Source: Solimonas variicoloris DSM 15731 (GTDB lineage Bacteria; Pseudomonadota; Gammaproteobacteria; Nevskiales; Nevskiaceae). Taken from it: a stretch of DNA of 64,000 bases. The stretch spans positions 186,001-250,000 of the forward strand of contig NZ_KB907926.1 in NCBI RefSeq assembly GCF_000382285.1. Reading direction: 5' to 3'. The translations under genes were made by a program, and so were the position numbers. Within the stretch, counting starts at the first letter, position 1. Each line of letters starts with the position of its first letter. Shown one piece after another: positions 46,632 through 55,671 of this stretch. Under the pieces are notes generated by a model that worked only from the letters and a program-made list of their open reading frames with translations, was not told the DNA's origin and did no database searches.

Positions 46632-47900
46632 TCAACGCCGCGCCAGCCAGGCCAGCAGTTGCTCGCGCCGCGCGCCGCCGAGCGCCTCGAAACGCTGCCG
46701 CGCGCGGGCCGCCTCGCCGTCGTGCCAGAGTACCGCCTGTTCCAGCGAAAGTGCCCTGCCGTCATGCAGATACGTCGGCACGCCGGTGCGCGGCACCAGG
46801 CCGACGGCCCACAGCGGTGCGGTCCGCCAGCGGCTCGTGACCACACGCCCGGCGACGTCGCGGTCGGTCAGGCCCGGCCCGAGATCGTGCAGCAGCAAAT
46901 CGCTGTACGCGGCGATCGTCACGGAGCGGCCGTCGCCGAGACGTACGCTCGCCCGCGGCCGGTGGCACAGCGCGCAGCCGGCCGCTGCGAACAGCGCGGC
47001 GCCCGCTCGCTCTTCCTGATCCGAGCGGCGCGGCACGGCCGGCACCGCGAGTTTCTGCTGGAACGCCAGCACCGCCGCGAACAGGGCATCGTCGACTTCC
47101 GGAACGCCGCCGTCCGCCAGGCGGCAACGCGTCTGCGCCGGAGTGCAGTCGTCGGCCGGCAGCAGCCGCGTCGTCAGGCCCATCTCGCGCGAGAACGCGC
47201 GCGCCGTCTGCTCGGCGAGCGACACCGAGGCGCCCTGCCAGCCGAACCGTCCGGCCCGCTCGCCGCGGATGCCGTCGCGACGCGCTGCCGGATCGGCGGC
47301 CCAGCGCCGGCGCTGGGCATCGCTGATGCGCTCGAGCAGGCCAACGCCGTACAAGGCTGGCGCGATGCGCGGCCGCAGGATCGTGTCGGCCGCCAGCGCG
47401 CCGTCGCGCAAGGCCTCGACGCGATACGCCGGCACGCGCAGGGTCCAGAGCGCGCCGTCCGGATAGCGGCCGCGCCGCGCCCGGTAGTGCACTGACAGCG
47501 CGGCCTCGGCGTCGAGACCGTCGATCGCCGCCACGTTCAGTGTGTGGCCGTAGACCGGGTCCGGCCCGGCGTCGCGCTGCAGTTGCAGCACCAGCGAACC
47601 GGGCACCGGGCCGTCGCCTTCCGGACCGCGGCCGCGCGCGCCGTCGTTGTGGCAGCCGTCGCAGCTGCCGACGTTGAACAGCGGGCCGAGCCCGTCGATA
47701 CGCATCGCGCGCGGCGTGCCGGCGACGACCCACTGTGTGTTGAACACCCGCAGACCGAGTTCGTAGCGGGCGCCCTCGTCGCCCGACAGCGGCGCATACG
47801 CCGGCGGCTCGCGCGAATCGGCGAGCGGCTGGCGCCCGAAATCGGCCGCCGCCGCGCTGCCGCAGACCAGCGCGGCGACGAACGCCAGCGCGCGCCTCAC
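46632..47900 (-). CDS. Di-haem oxidoreductase-family c-type cytochrome (DHOR/DUF1111-like)
   Basis: The 422-residue periplasmic protein has a signal peptide (about 1-19) and two haem c sites: C80-DG-C83-H84 and C309-AL-C312-H313. The segments FNVGSCDGCHNDGARG and LHDLGPGLTD ... WRTAPLWAVG are characteristic of the di-haem oxidoreductase family (a MauG-like class). The GTG start overlaps the preceding gene by GTGA. The electron partner and substrate are unknown; related proteins are often linked to metal uptake. Confidence 0.88.
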   Translation of the reverse strand: MRRALAFVAALVCGSAAAADFGRQPLADSREPPAYAPLSGDEGARYELGLRVFNTQWVVAGTPRAMRIDGLGPLFNVGSCDGCHNDGARGRGPEGDGPVPGSLVLQLQRDAGPDPVYGHTLNVAAIDGLDAEAALSVHYRARRGRYPDGALWTLRVPAYRVEALRDGALAADTILRPRIAPALYGVGLLERISDAQRRRWAADPAARRDGIRGERAGRFGWQGASVSLAEQTARAFSREMGLTTRLLPADDCTPAQTRCRLADGGVPEVDDALFAAVLAFQQKLAVPAVPRRSDQEERAGAALFAAAGCALCHRPRASVRLGDGRSVTIAAYSDLLLHDLGPGLTDRDVAGRVVTSRWRTAPLWAVGLVPRTGVPTYLHDGRALSLEQAVLWHDGEAARARQRFEALGGARREQLLAWLARR

Positions 47901-48421
47901 GGCGCCGCGGTCACCGACAGGCGCACGGTCTCGCCGGCATGGCCGCTCAGCTGCAGCCAGACCTCGCCGGCCGGCAGCGCGTAGACGACGATCTTGCGCG
48001 GCGCGCTGCAGGCCGGATCGCCGCTGAAATCCAGCGACGGCAGCGACTGGCCCGCTGCGAGCACGTCGATCCAGAACGGCACGTCGAGCGCGACGCGATA
48101 ACGTCCGGCCTGCGCGATCCGCACGCGTGCCAGACCGGCCGAGGCGCCATCGGCGAGCGTCTTCTTGGCCGGCGGCGCGATCAGGCTCACCGCTTCCTGC
48201 GGCACCAGCTGCAGCGCGTAGAGCCGGCCGCTTTCGAGCCGCGGCGCGGCGTCGCGTGCGCGGCCCGCCGCCAGCGCCAGCGGCTCGCCGGCGAAGACGG
48301 CGCGGACATCGGCGACGTCCCACTTGATGCCCTCGCAGGGCGCCGCCGCCGGGGCGGCCGTGATCCAGGAAACCGCGAGCAGCGGCAGCAAAGCGCGAAG
48401 CAGCAGCGTGCGAAGAGCCAT
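47897..48421 (-). CDS. Secreted protein of unknown function between TonB receptor and di-haem cytochrome
   Basis: The 174-residue product has a clear signal peptide (about 1-27), three cysteines (in PCEGIKWD and DPACSAP, plus C-terminal beta strands VWLQLSGHAGETVRLSV) and an all-beta look. No family was recognised. It begins 5 bases after the receptor stop and overlaps the cytochrome gene by GTGA, so the three gene products probably work together in the periplasm. Confidence 0.75.
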   Translation of the reverse strand: MALRTLLLRALLPLLAVSWITAAPAAAPCEGIKWDVADVRAVFAGEPLALAAGRARDAAPRLESGRLYALQLVPQEAVSLIAPPAKKTLADGASAGLARVRIAQAGRYRVALDVPFWIDVLAAGQSLPSLDFSGDPACSAPRKIVVYALPAGEVWLQLSGHAGETVRLSVTAAP

Positions 48422-48426
48422 GGCGA

Positions 48427-50439
48427 TCAGAAGCGGTAGTTCAGGTTGCTGAAGAAATTGCGCCCGGCCTCGGGAAAGCCCTCGGTGTAGGCGTAATGGC
48501 GATCGAACAGATTGTTGGCGCCGGCCTCGACGCTGAGTCCGCGGCCGAGTGCGGCCGACAGCTTGAGGTTGGCGACGGTGTAGCTGGGGACACCGCGCCG
48601 GCCGTCCGTCGTGTTCAGGCGATCGGCGTTGTACTCGGCGCTGGCCACCACACTGAGCACGGACGTGGCGTCCCACTGCCCGTAGACGAACAGCTTGTGC
48701 CTGGGCACGTCGGTCAGGCGGATTTTGCGAATCTCCGGATCGTCGCTGACATTGCGCCGGTCGAGCCAGGTGTAATTGCCGCCGAGTTCGAGACTCGCGA
48801 GCGGACGGCCGCGCAGGCCGAGGTCGGCGCCCTGACTCGATACGTCGCCGACGTTCTGTTTCTGCGTGCAGCTCGAACCGCTGTCGGTGCAACGCGACGG
48901 ATCGATGGACACGGCCTGAATCAGGTCGCTGATATCGCTGTAGTAGAGCGCCGCATCAATCTGCACGCCGTGCCAGGCCTGCGCGATGCCGAGCTGGTAG
49001 TGCGTCGCGTATTCCGCCTTCAGATCGGGATTCGGCACTGACGTGCCGAAACTGTACGAATAGCGGTCCTTGATCGTCGGGAAGCGGCTCTTGCGCGCGA
49101 TCGTGAAGTAGGCGTTGCCGTCGTCCGCGGACTTGTAGAACAGCCCGAGCTGAGGATTGAACGACGAGGCCTTGCCGAGCTCGAAGTCGGAAATGCCGGC
49201 GCTGCCGTAATCTTCGGCGCGCCTGCCGTCGCGGCGGTCGTAGCTGGCGCCGGCGACGACGTCGATGCGCGCGCCGATGCGCTGCGTGTCCTCGACGCCG
49301 ATCGAGTAGGTCCGATCCTCGAAGTGCTGCACCGGATCGCTGTTGTCGTGTTCGCGATGGAAGTCGGCCTTGTAGTGCGCGGATGCCTTCAGCGTGTTGG
49401 CAGCGCCCAGCTGCGTGCCGGCTTCGAGGCTGCCGCCGTAGCTGTAGTCGTCGTACCAGCTCTTGAACGCATAACGCTTGGTCATCGTCGAGTACGTCGC
49501 GTCGTCGTAGCTGAACAGTGAATTCCGGAAGGTGTCGTAGTAGGCACGGACCTTGACGTAGGCATCACCGAACGCCGTCTTCGAGATGAAGTACAGGCTG
49601 TCCTTGTCCCAGCTCGGCCATTGCCAGTAGCGCACGCTGACGCCGGACGCGCTGCCGGCGTACGGCGGATTGCCCTTCTCGCCGCGCTGCACGACATAGT
49701 TCAGCGCGTACTCGTCGGTCGCGTTGGGCGTATACGCCAGCTTCAGGTTGAGCTTCTGGTCGGTGTTGTACGAGTTGCCGCGCACGCCGCCGTTCTCGGC
49801 AGCCGTCGGCGTGTAAGCGTCGGACAGCGAGAAATGCCGGCGATCCAGATACGAGCCGCCGAGCTGCGCGTACCACAGGCCCTGGTTGCTGCCGAGGTTG
49901 ACGCTGGCACGATAGCCCTCGTCGTTCATGTCGCGGTCGTAGTACAGGCCGCCGCCGACATTGCCTTCGAGCTTCGCGCCGGGGCGGCGGCTGATCAGAT
50001 TGACCGCGCCGCCGAGCGTGTTCGGACCGTACAGCACCGAGCTGAAGCCCTTGGCGACCTGGATCTCGGCGAGATCGAAGGTATTGAAGCGACCCATGTC
50101 GGCGTAGCCGTCGTACGAGACATAGACCGGAATGCCGTCGATGAACACCGGCACCTGGCGCAGGTCGAAGCCGCGCACGAAGAAGGCCTGCTCGTTGCGC
50201 GCGCCGACACCGCCGGTAACGACGCCCGGCATCAGGCTCAACGCCCGCCCGACCGTCTCGCGATTGAAGCGCTGCAGCTCGGCCTGATCGACCTCGCTGC
50301 CGCCCGCCTGCGGTGCGCCCTCGCCCGGCGCCGTGACCACGATCTCGCCGAGCGCGAACGGCGAAATTTCATCCTGCTGCGCTTGCGCCGCCGTCGACAG
50401 CGCGCACAGCGCCGCGCCGGCCATGACCATCCGTTTCAT
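48427..50439 (-). CDS. TonB-dependent outer-membrane receptor
   Basis: The 670-residue receptor has a signal peptide (about 1-20), a TonB box (EIVVTAPG, about 32-39), a plug domain (about 50-165, with FVRGFDLRQVPVFIDGIPV and GPNTLGGAVNLISRRP) and a 22-strand-type barrel ending ...FFSNLNYRF with a terminal Phe. The ligand is unknown. Its operon carries a di-haem cytochrome, so a metal such as iron or copper is plausible but unproved. A near-perfect palindrome overlaps its probable promoter. Confidence 0.92.
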   Translation of the reverse strand: MKRMVMAGAALCALSTAAQAQQDEISPFALGEIVVTAPGEGAPQAGGSEVDQAELQRFNRETVGRALSLMPGVVTGGVGARNEQAFFVRGFDLRQVPVFIDGIPVYVSYDGYADMGRFNTFDLAEIQVAKGFSSVLYGPNTLGGAVNLISRRPGAKLEGNVGGGLYYDRDMNDEGYRASVNLGSNQGLWYAQLGGSYLDRRHFSLSDAYTPTAAENGGVRGNSYNTDQKLNLKLAYTPNATDEYALNYVVQRGEKGNPPYAGSASGVSVRYWQWPSWDKDSLYFISKTAFGDAYVKVRAYYDTFRNSLFSYDDATYSTMTKRYAFKSWYDDYSYGGSLEAGTQLGAANTLKASAHYKADFHREHDNSDPVQHFEDRTYSIGVEDTQRIGARIDVVAGASYDRRDGRRAEDYGSAGISDFELGKASSFNPQLGLFYKSADDGNAYFTIARKSRFPTIKDRYSYSFGTSVPNPDLKAEYATHYQLGIAQAWHGVQIDAALYYSDISDLIQAVSIDPSRCTDSGSSCTQKQNVGDVSSQGADLGLRGRPLASLELGGNYTWLDRRNVSDDPEIRKIRLTDVPRHKLFVYGQWDATSVLSVVASAEYNADRLNTTDGRRGVPSYTVANLKLSAALGRGLSVEAGANNLFDRHYAYTEGFPEAGRNFFSNLNYRF

Positions 50440-50542
50440 GTCGTTGCTCCCAAGGTTTTCGGTTCCGCAAGGACGCCGAGCCCGGGACGAAAAACGCCCG
50501 TCGGCCTTGCGCGATTGCGCCGGCGCGTCGTTGGACCGGTCA

Positions 50543-50562
50543 TTATGTAGTCGACTATATAA
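50543..50562 (-). promoter_or_regulatory. Near-perfect 20-base palindrome in the TonB receptor promoter
   Basis: TTATGTAGTCGACTATATAA is an inverted repeat with one mismatched pair and a TAGTCGACTA core. On the minus strand it contains CATAAT, a good -10 element, about 105 bases before the receptor start. A repressor bound here would shut the operon. It does not fit the Fur box (GATAATGATAATCATTATC) well. Confidence 0.6.
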
Positions 50563-50705
50563 CGAAACGCGCAGGCCCGCGATGAGATGTTCGCCCGCAT
50601 GTCAGAGCACCCGAACCGAAGGCGCGGCAGCGCAATGCCCGGGCAGCGGCAAGCCGCGCCCGCCCGGCGCGCGCCGCGAAGCATGGGTTCAGGAGGGGCT
50701 GTCGC

Positions 50706-51224
50706 TTAACGCGACGCGCCGAGCAGCGCGAGCACGCGGCTTTCGATGTCGCCGGCGAAACTGTCGCCGAAGCCGTAGTAGATCTGGTCGATCTCGCCGC
50801 TTGGCGTGATGATGAAGGTTGCCGGCAGGCGCCACAGATCGAAGAAGCGCGTGGCGATGCCGATCGGATCGACGATCACCGGATAGGAAACCGGATGCAG
50901 CTTGATGAAGCGCTGCGCCTTGTCGACTTCCTGGTCGATGCTGACCGACAGCACTTCGAAGCGCTCGCCGTAGCCCTGCTTTCTCAGGCGGCCGTGAAGC
51001 GCATCGATCTGCGGCATCGATTCGATGCACGGACCGCACCACGAGGCCCAGAAATCGAGGACCACGACCTTGCCCTTCAGCGCGCTGAGCTTGGTGCCCT
51101 GCGGCCCCTGCAGGACCACGCCGGCGGCTTCCGGCGCCTGCTGGCCGACCTTGATCGCATGGGCCGGCGTGCTGGCCAGCATGGCCAGCAGCAGCAGCAG
51201 CGCCCCGCCGACGCCCCGGCGCAT
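50706..51224 (-). CDS. TlpA/ResA-like periplasmic thioredoxin-family protein
   Basis: The 172-residue protein has a signal peptide (about 1-23) and a redoxin domain with the active site W-C63-G-P-C66 in DFWASWCGPCIESMPQID, and the cis-Pro in LPATFIITPSG. Such proteins reduce disulfides in the periplasm, for example apocytochromes. It starts 4 bases after ffh and is probably co-transcribed with it. Confidence 0.9.
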   Translation of the reverse strand: MRRGVGGALLLLLAMLASTPAHAIKVGQQAPEAAGVVLQGPQGTKLSALKGKVVVLDFWASWCGPCIESMPQIDALHGRLRKQGYGERFEVLSVSIDQEVDKAQRFIKLHPVSYPVIVDPIGIATRFFDLWRLPATFIITPSGEIDQIYYGFGDSFAGDIESRVLALLGASR

Positions 51225-51228
51225 CGGC

Positions 51229-52590
51229 TCAGCGCCGCGGAATCATGCCCGGCGGCAAGCGCCCGGCGAGGCCGCGCATCATCTTCGCCATGCCGCCGCT
51301 GGCGACCTTCTTCATCATGTCGCGCGTGGTCTCGAACTGACGCAGCAGCTGATTGACCTGCTGCACTTCGAGACCGGCGCCGGCGGCGATGCGGCGCTTG
51401 CGCGAGGCCTTGATGAGGTCCGGGAAGCGGCGCTCCTGCGGCGTCATCGAGTTGATGATCGCGATCGTGCGCCGCACCTGCTTCTCGGCGTCGACGTTCT
51501 TGAGCTGCGCCTGCAGCTGCGCGCCGCCCGGCAACTTCTCGATCAGCGACTGCATGCTGCCCATGTTCTGCATCTGCAGCATCTGCTCGCGGAAGTCCGC
51601 GAGGTCGAAGTTCTTCGACTTCTTCAGTTTTTCGGCGAGCTTCTGCGCCTTCTCGTGGTCGACCTTGCGCGCCGTTTCCTCGATCAGGCTGAGCACGTCG
51701 CCCTGGCCGAGGATGCGCGTGGCGATGCGGTCCGGATGGAAGACCTCGAGGCGGTCGGACTTTTCGCCGACGCCGAGGAACTTGATCGGCTTGCCGGTGA
51801 CCTGGCGGACCGACAGCGCCGCGCCGCCGCGGGCATCGCCGTCGACCTTGGTCAGGATCACGCCGGTCAGCGGCAGCCGATCGGCGAACGCGCGCGCCGT
51901 CTGGGCGGCGTCCTGGCCGGTCATGCTGTCGACGACGAACAGCGTCTCGACCGGATCGAGCGCGGCGTGCAGCGCCGCGATCTCCTGCATCATGTCCTCG
52001 TCGACCGTGGTGCGGCCGGCGGTGTCGACGATCAGCACGTCGGCGTACTGCTTGCGCGCCTCGGCGAGCGCCGCCTTGGCGATGTCGACCGGATTCTGGC
52101 CGACCTGCGACGGGAAGAATTCGACGCCGACGTTGCCGGCGACGATGCGCAGCTGCTCGATGGCGGCCGGGCGGTAGACGTCGCACGAGACGACGACCAC
52201 CTTCTTCTTCTGTTCCTTCAGCCACAGCGCCAGCTTGCCGGTGCTGGTGGTCTTGCCCGAACCCTGCAGACCGGCCATCAGGATGATCGCCGGCGGCTGC
52301 GCGCGCAGGTTCAGCGGCTCGGTAACGCCGCCGAGGGTCGCCGTCAGTTCCTGCTGGACGACGCGCAGGAACTCCTGGCCGGGCGTCAGCGACTGCGTGA
52401 TCTCGACGCCCAGCGCGCGCGCCTTGACCTTGTCGACGAAGTCCTTGACGACCGGCAGCGCCACGTCGGCCTCGAGCAGCGCCATGCGCAGCTCGCGGCT
52501 GGCGGCATTGATCTGCTCTTCGGTCAGGCGGCCCTGGCCGCGGATGGAGTCGAGCACGCGCCCGAGGCGCGTCGTCAGATTTTCGAACAT
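51229..52590 (-). CDS. ffh: Signal recognition particle protein Ffh
   Basis: The 453-residue GTPase has the N domain, G domain with GLQGSGKTT (107-115), DTAGR and TKVDGDARGG, and a Met-rich M domain (about 300-450: QMLQMQNMGSMQSLIEKLPGG ... MMKKVASGGMAKMMRGL) that binds signal sequences and 4.5S RNA. Its RNA partner is at 14955-15064. The tlpA-like gene follows immediately. Confidence 0.97.
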   Translation of the reverse strand: MFENLTTRLGRVLDSIRGQGRLTEEQINAASRELRMALLEADVALPVVKDFVDKVKARALGVEITQSLTPGQEFLRVVQQELTATLGGVTEPLNLRAQPPAIILMAGLQGSGKTTSTGKLALWLKEQKKKVVVVSCDVYRPAAIEQLRIVAGNVGVEFFPSQVGQNPVDIAKAALAEARKQYADVLIVDTAGRTTVDEDMMQEIAALHAALDPVETLFVVDSMTGQDAAQTARAFADRLPLTGVILTKVDGDARGGAALSVRQVTGKPIKFLGVGEKSDRLEVFHPDRIATRILGQGDVLSLIEETARKVDHEKAQKLAEKLKKSKNFDLADFREQMLQMQNMGSMQSLIEKLPGGAQLQAQLKNVDAEKQVRRTIAIINSMTPQERRFPDLIKASRKRRIAAGAGLEVQQVNQLLRQFETTRDMMKKVASGGMAKMMRGLAGRLPPGMIPRR

Positions 52591-52656
52591 GAAGGGCTAC
52601 GGATGTCGGATCGGTCTATTGTAGCGGCGCAGCGCCCGCGCCGGCGGCCGGCGCGC

Positions 52657-53427
52657 TCAGCTCAGCGAAATGCTGTCGCCGCGCTTGAGGTGTACGTATT
52701 CCCAGCCGCGCAGGGCGCGCCGGCACTCCTTCTCGATCTGCACCTCGGTCCCCGGCTTGTGATGCGTCAGGTACAGCTTCGGACGATGCACGAGCTTGCG
52801 CAGCTCGACGCCGAGCAGCTCCGGCGTGAAATGCTTCGAAGCATGGCTCAGCGCCGCTTCCTGGTCCGGGAACGCGATCTCGATCATCAGCTTGTCGAGT
52901 CGCGGCAGGCGGTTCAGGAACACCCACAGCGCGTCGTCGGCGTAGGTGTCGCCAGTGAATGCGAAGGTGCCGCTGCGCGTCTCGATCGCGTAGCCGTTGG
53001 CAGGCACCGTATGCAGGACGCGGAACGGAATCACCATGCGCCCGTCGCCGAGATCGATGCGCTCCTCCATCGCCACCTCGCTCCAGCGCAGCAGCGGGGT
53101 CGATTCGTCCGGCAGCGTCGAGAAGTCCGGCCAGATCCGCCAGTTGAAGATGTGCTCGCGCAACGCCTGCAGGGTATCGCGGCTGGCGTGCACGACGATC
53201 GGCTGCTCGATGCGGTCGAACAGATTGTCGGCCATGAACGCCAGGCCACAGACGTGATCGAGGTGGCAGTGCGTGAGGAACACGCGACGAATACGCTGCT
53301 GCTGGGTCAGGGTCAGATCGCCGACCCCGGTGCCGGCATCGATCAGGATTTCCTCGTCGAGCAACAGGCTGGTGGTCCGCAAGCCAGGACCGACGCCGCC
53401 ACTGCAGCCGAGAATCTTGATACGCAT
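52657..53427 (-). CDS. Metallo-beta-lactamase-fold hydrolase, class II cyclic-nucleotide phosphodiesterase-like
   Basis: The 256-residue protein has the MBL metal motif THCHLDH (52-58), TGDTYADD, and a late histidine in LYLTHHKPG. The overall pattern (ILGCSGGVGPGLRTTSLLLD) resembles the class II cAMP phosphodiesterase group (PDE1/CpdP). Actual substrate is unverified. It lies between ffh and the divergent ypjD gene. Confidence 0.75.
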   Translation of the reverse strand: MRIKILGCSGGVGPGLRTTSLLLDEEILIDAGTGVGDLTLTQQQRIRRVFLTHCHLDHVCGLAFMADNLFDRIEQPIVVHASRDTLQALREHIFNWRIWPDFSTLPDESTPLLRWSEVAMEERIDLGDGRMVIPFRVLHTVPANGYAIETRSGTFAFTGDTYADDALWVFLNRLPRLDKLMIEIAFPDQEAALSHASKHFTPELLGVELRKLVHRPKLYLTHHKPGTEVQIEKECRRALRGWEYVHLKRGDSISLS

Positions 53428-53489
53428 AGCTTTCCGGAAAACCGATCGGACGATGCTAGCACGGCGGGCGCCAATGCTATGCTCGCCCC

Positions 53490-54272
53490 ATGATCCTCAC
53501 CGTACTCGCCGGCGCGCTCTACGTCGCCACCGCGCTGCTGATCTGGCGATGGCCGCAGCCGGCCCTCGAGCGCGTGCTGCCGCCGCTCGCGCTGCTGCTG
53601 CATGGCATCGCGCTGAGCGGCTACGTCTTTCATGGCGGCACCATCACCATCGGCTTCAACGAGGCGCTGTCGATGTTCAGCTGGCAGTCGTCGCTGTTGC
53701 TGTGGGCGCTGTGCTTCCGCGAGCCGCTGCGCGTGCTCGGCATGGCGGTCTACCCGCTGACCGCCGCCGCGGCACTGGCCGCGATCATCTGGCCTTCGCC
53801 GGTCAGCGATACCGTGGTCAGCGACTGGAAGGCCCGCATCCACATCGTGCTGTCGCTGTTCTCGGCCGGCCTGCTGACACTGGCCGCGGTGCAGTCGATC
53901 CTGCTGGCGGCACAGGACCGCCTGCTGCATCGCCGGCAGCTGACGCGGCTGGCGCGCGCGCTGCCGCCGGTGCAGACGATGGAGCGGCTGCTGTTCCAGC
54001 TGATCGGCATCGGCTTCGTGCTGCTGTCGCTGACGCTGCTGTCCGGCCTGTGGTTCATCCGCGACTGGCTGGCGCAGCATCTGGCCCACAAGACCATCCT
54101 GTCGGTCACCGCGTGGCTGATCTTCGGCGTGCTGCTGTGGGGCCGCGTCCGCCATGGCTGGCGCGGCCGCACGGCGATCCGCTGGGCGCTCGCCGGTTAC
54201 GCGACCTTGATCCTGGCTTATTTCGGCAGCAAGTTGATTCTTGAAGAAATCCTAGGCCGGCATTGGACTTGA
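53490..54272 (+). CDS. ypjD: Inner-membrane cytochrome c assembly-like protein YpjD
   Basis: The 260-residue protein has eight predicted TM helices and belongs to the CcsA/CcmC-like family, with conserved tryptophan/histidine signals (FSWQSSLLLWAL, and histidines in HIVLSLFS and HKTILSV). E. coli YpjD lies between ffh and the CorB-type gene, the same neighbourhood as here. Its function is not established. Confidence 0.9.
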   Translation: MILTVLAGALYVATALLIWRWPQPALERVLPPLALLLHGIALSGYVFHGGTITIGFNEALSMFSWQSSLLLWALCFREPLRVLGMAVYPLTAAAALAAIIWPSPVSDTVVSDWKARIHIVLSLFSAGLLTLAAVQSILLAAQDRLLHRRQLTRLARALPPVQTMERLLFQLIGIGFVLLSLTLLSGLWFIRDWLAQHLAHKTILSVTAWLIFGVLLWGRVRHGWRGRTAIRWALAGYATLILAYFGSKLILEEILGRHWT

Positions 54273-54371
54273 AGCGCTTTTCTCATGCGTGGCCGTTGAC
54301 AGCGACCGACGCGCTTCGATAACTAGAAGCCGCTGACCCGGCCTCCCTCGACTCAATCCTACTTGGACGAC

Positions 54372-55661
54372 ATGCCCCTCGCCGCCCTGCTGGGCCTGCT
54401 GATCGCCCTGCTCGCGCTATCGGCGTTCTTCTCCGGCTCCGAAACCGGGCTGATGACGCTCAACCGCTACCGCCTGCGCACGCGTGCCCAGAACGGCGAG
54501 CGCGGCGCGCGCTACGCCAAGCGCCTGTTGCGGCGGCCCGACCGCCTGATCGGCACGATCCTGCTCGGCAATACCTTCGTCAACAATCTGGCCGCGGCGC
54601 TGGTGGCGATGATCACGGCGCGGCTGTTCTCGCACGATTCGGCGGTCCTGGTCGCCATCGGCGCGATGACCCTGATCATGCTGATCTTCGCCAAGGTCAC
54701 GCCGAAGACGCTGGCCGCGCTGCACCCCGAGCGCGTCGCACTGCCGGCGGCCTACGTCTACTGGTTCCTGCGCCTGCCCCTGTTCCCGTTCGTCTGGGCG
54801 GTCAACCTGGCCAGCAACGGCCTGCTGCGCCTGTTCGGCATCACGCCGGAAGACGCCGCCCAGCACAGCCTCAGCTCCGAGGAACTGCGCACCGTGGTGC
54901 TGGAGGCCGGCGCGATGATCCCGCAGCGGCACCAGAAGATGCTGCTGTCGATCATCGACCTCGAGAAGGCGACCGTCGAGGACATCATGGTGCCGCGCAA
55001 CGAGATCGTCGGCATCGATATCAGCGACTCCCGGGAAAGCATCCGCGACACCGTCATCGGCAGCCAGCACACGCGCCTGCCGGTGTTCGACGGCTCGATC
55101 GACAATCTGAAGGGCGTCGTCCACCTGCGCCGCGCCGTGCGCCTGGCCGCCGAGGACAAGCTCGACATCGACAGCCTGCTGGCGCTGGCCTCCGAGCCCT
55201 ATTACGTGCCGGAAGGCACGCCACTGAACCAGCAGCTGCTGAACTTCCAGAATCAGAAGCGGCGCGTCGGCTTCGTCGTCGACGAGTACGGCGACATCCA
55301 GGGTCTGGTCACGCTCGAGGACATCCTCGAGGAAGTCGTCGGCGAATTCACTTCCGACCCGGCGACGCGGCTGAAGAACGTCTACGCCGATGCCGACGGC
55401 TCGTATCGCGTCTCCGGCTCGGTGACGGTGCGCAGCCTCAACCGCAACCTCGACTGGCACCTGCCCACGCAAGGGCCGAAGACGATCAACGGCCTGGTGC
55501 TCGAACACCTCGAGGCGCTGCCGCAGACCGGCAACCGCGTGGTGGTCGACGGCTACACGCTGGAGATCACCGAGGCGCGCGCCAACGTCATCAAGGCGAC
55601 GCGCATCTGGCCGCCGAAGAACGGCGGCAACGGCAGTACGACCCGGCCGCGCGCCGCCTGA
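54372..55661 (+). CDS. CorB/HlyC-type CNNM transporter (DUF21-CBS-CorC)
   Basis: The 429-residue protein has a DUF21 membrane domain with about four TM helices (1-150, FFSGSETGLMTLNRYRLR), a pair of CBS domains (about 205-330, IMVPRNEIVGID; VGFVVDEYGDIQGLVTLEDILEEVVGEF) and a C-terminal CorC_HlyC domain (YRVSGSVTVRSLNRNLDWHLP). The family is linked to magnesium homeostasis. ATG at 54372 is preferred to the TTG at 54363. It follows ypjD as in many gammaproteobacteria. Confidence 0.92.
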   Translation: MPLAALLGLLIALLALSAFFSGSETGLMTLNRYRLRTRAQNGERGARYAKRLLRRPDRLIGTILLGNTFVNNLAAALVAMITARLFSHDSAVLVAIGAMTLIMLIFAKVTPKTLAALHPERVALPAAYVYWFLRLPLFPFVWAVNLASNGLLRLFGITPEDAAQHSLSSEELRTVVLEAGAMIPQRHQKMLLSIIDLEKATVEDIMVPRNEIVGIDISDSRESIRDTVIGSQHTRLPVFDGSIDNLKGVVHLRRAVRLAAEDKLDIDSLLALASEPYYVPEGTPLNQQLLNFQNQKRRVGFVVDEYGDIQGLVTLEDILEEVVGEFTSDPATRLKNVYADADGSYRVSGSVTVRSLNRNLDWHLPTQGPKTINGLVLEHLEALPQTGNRVVVDGYTLEITEARANVIKATRIWPPKNGGNGSTTRPRAA

Positions 55662-55671
55662 GCGCCGCGCC

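Noticed and set aside
51025-53493. Plus-strand frame of 822 codons antisense to ffh and the phosphodiesterase gene
   Set aside because: Shadow frame: both minus-strand genes are intact and recognisable, while this product is low complexity.
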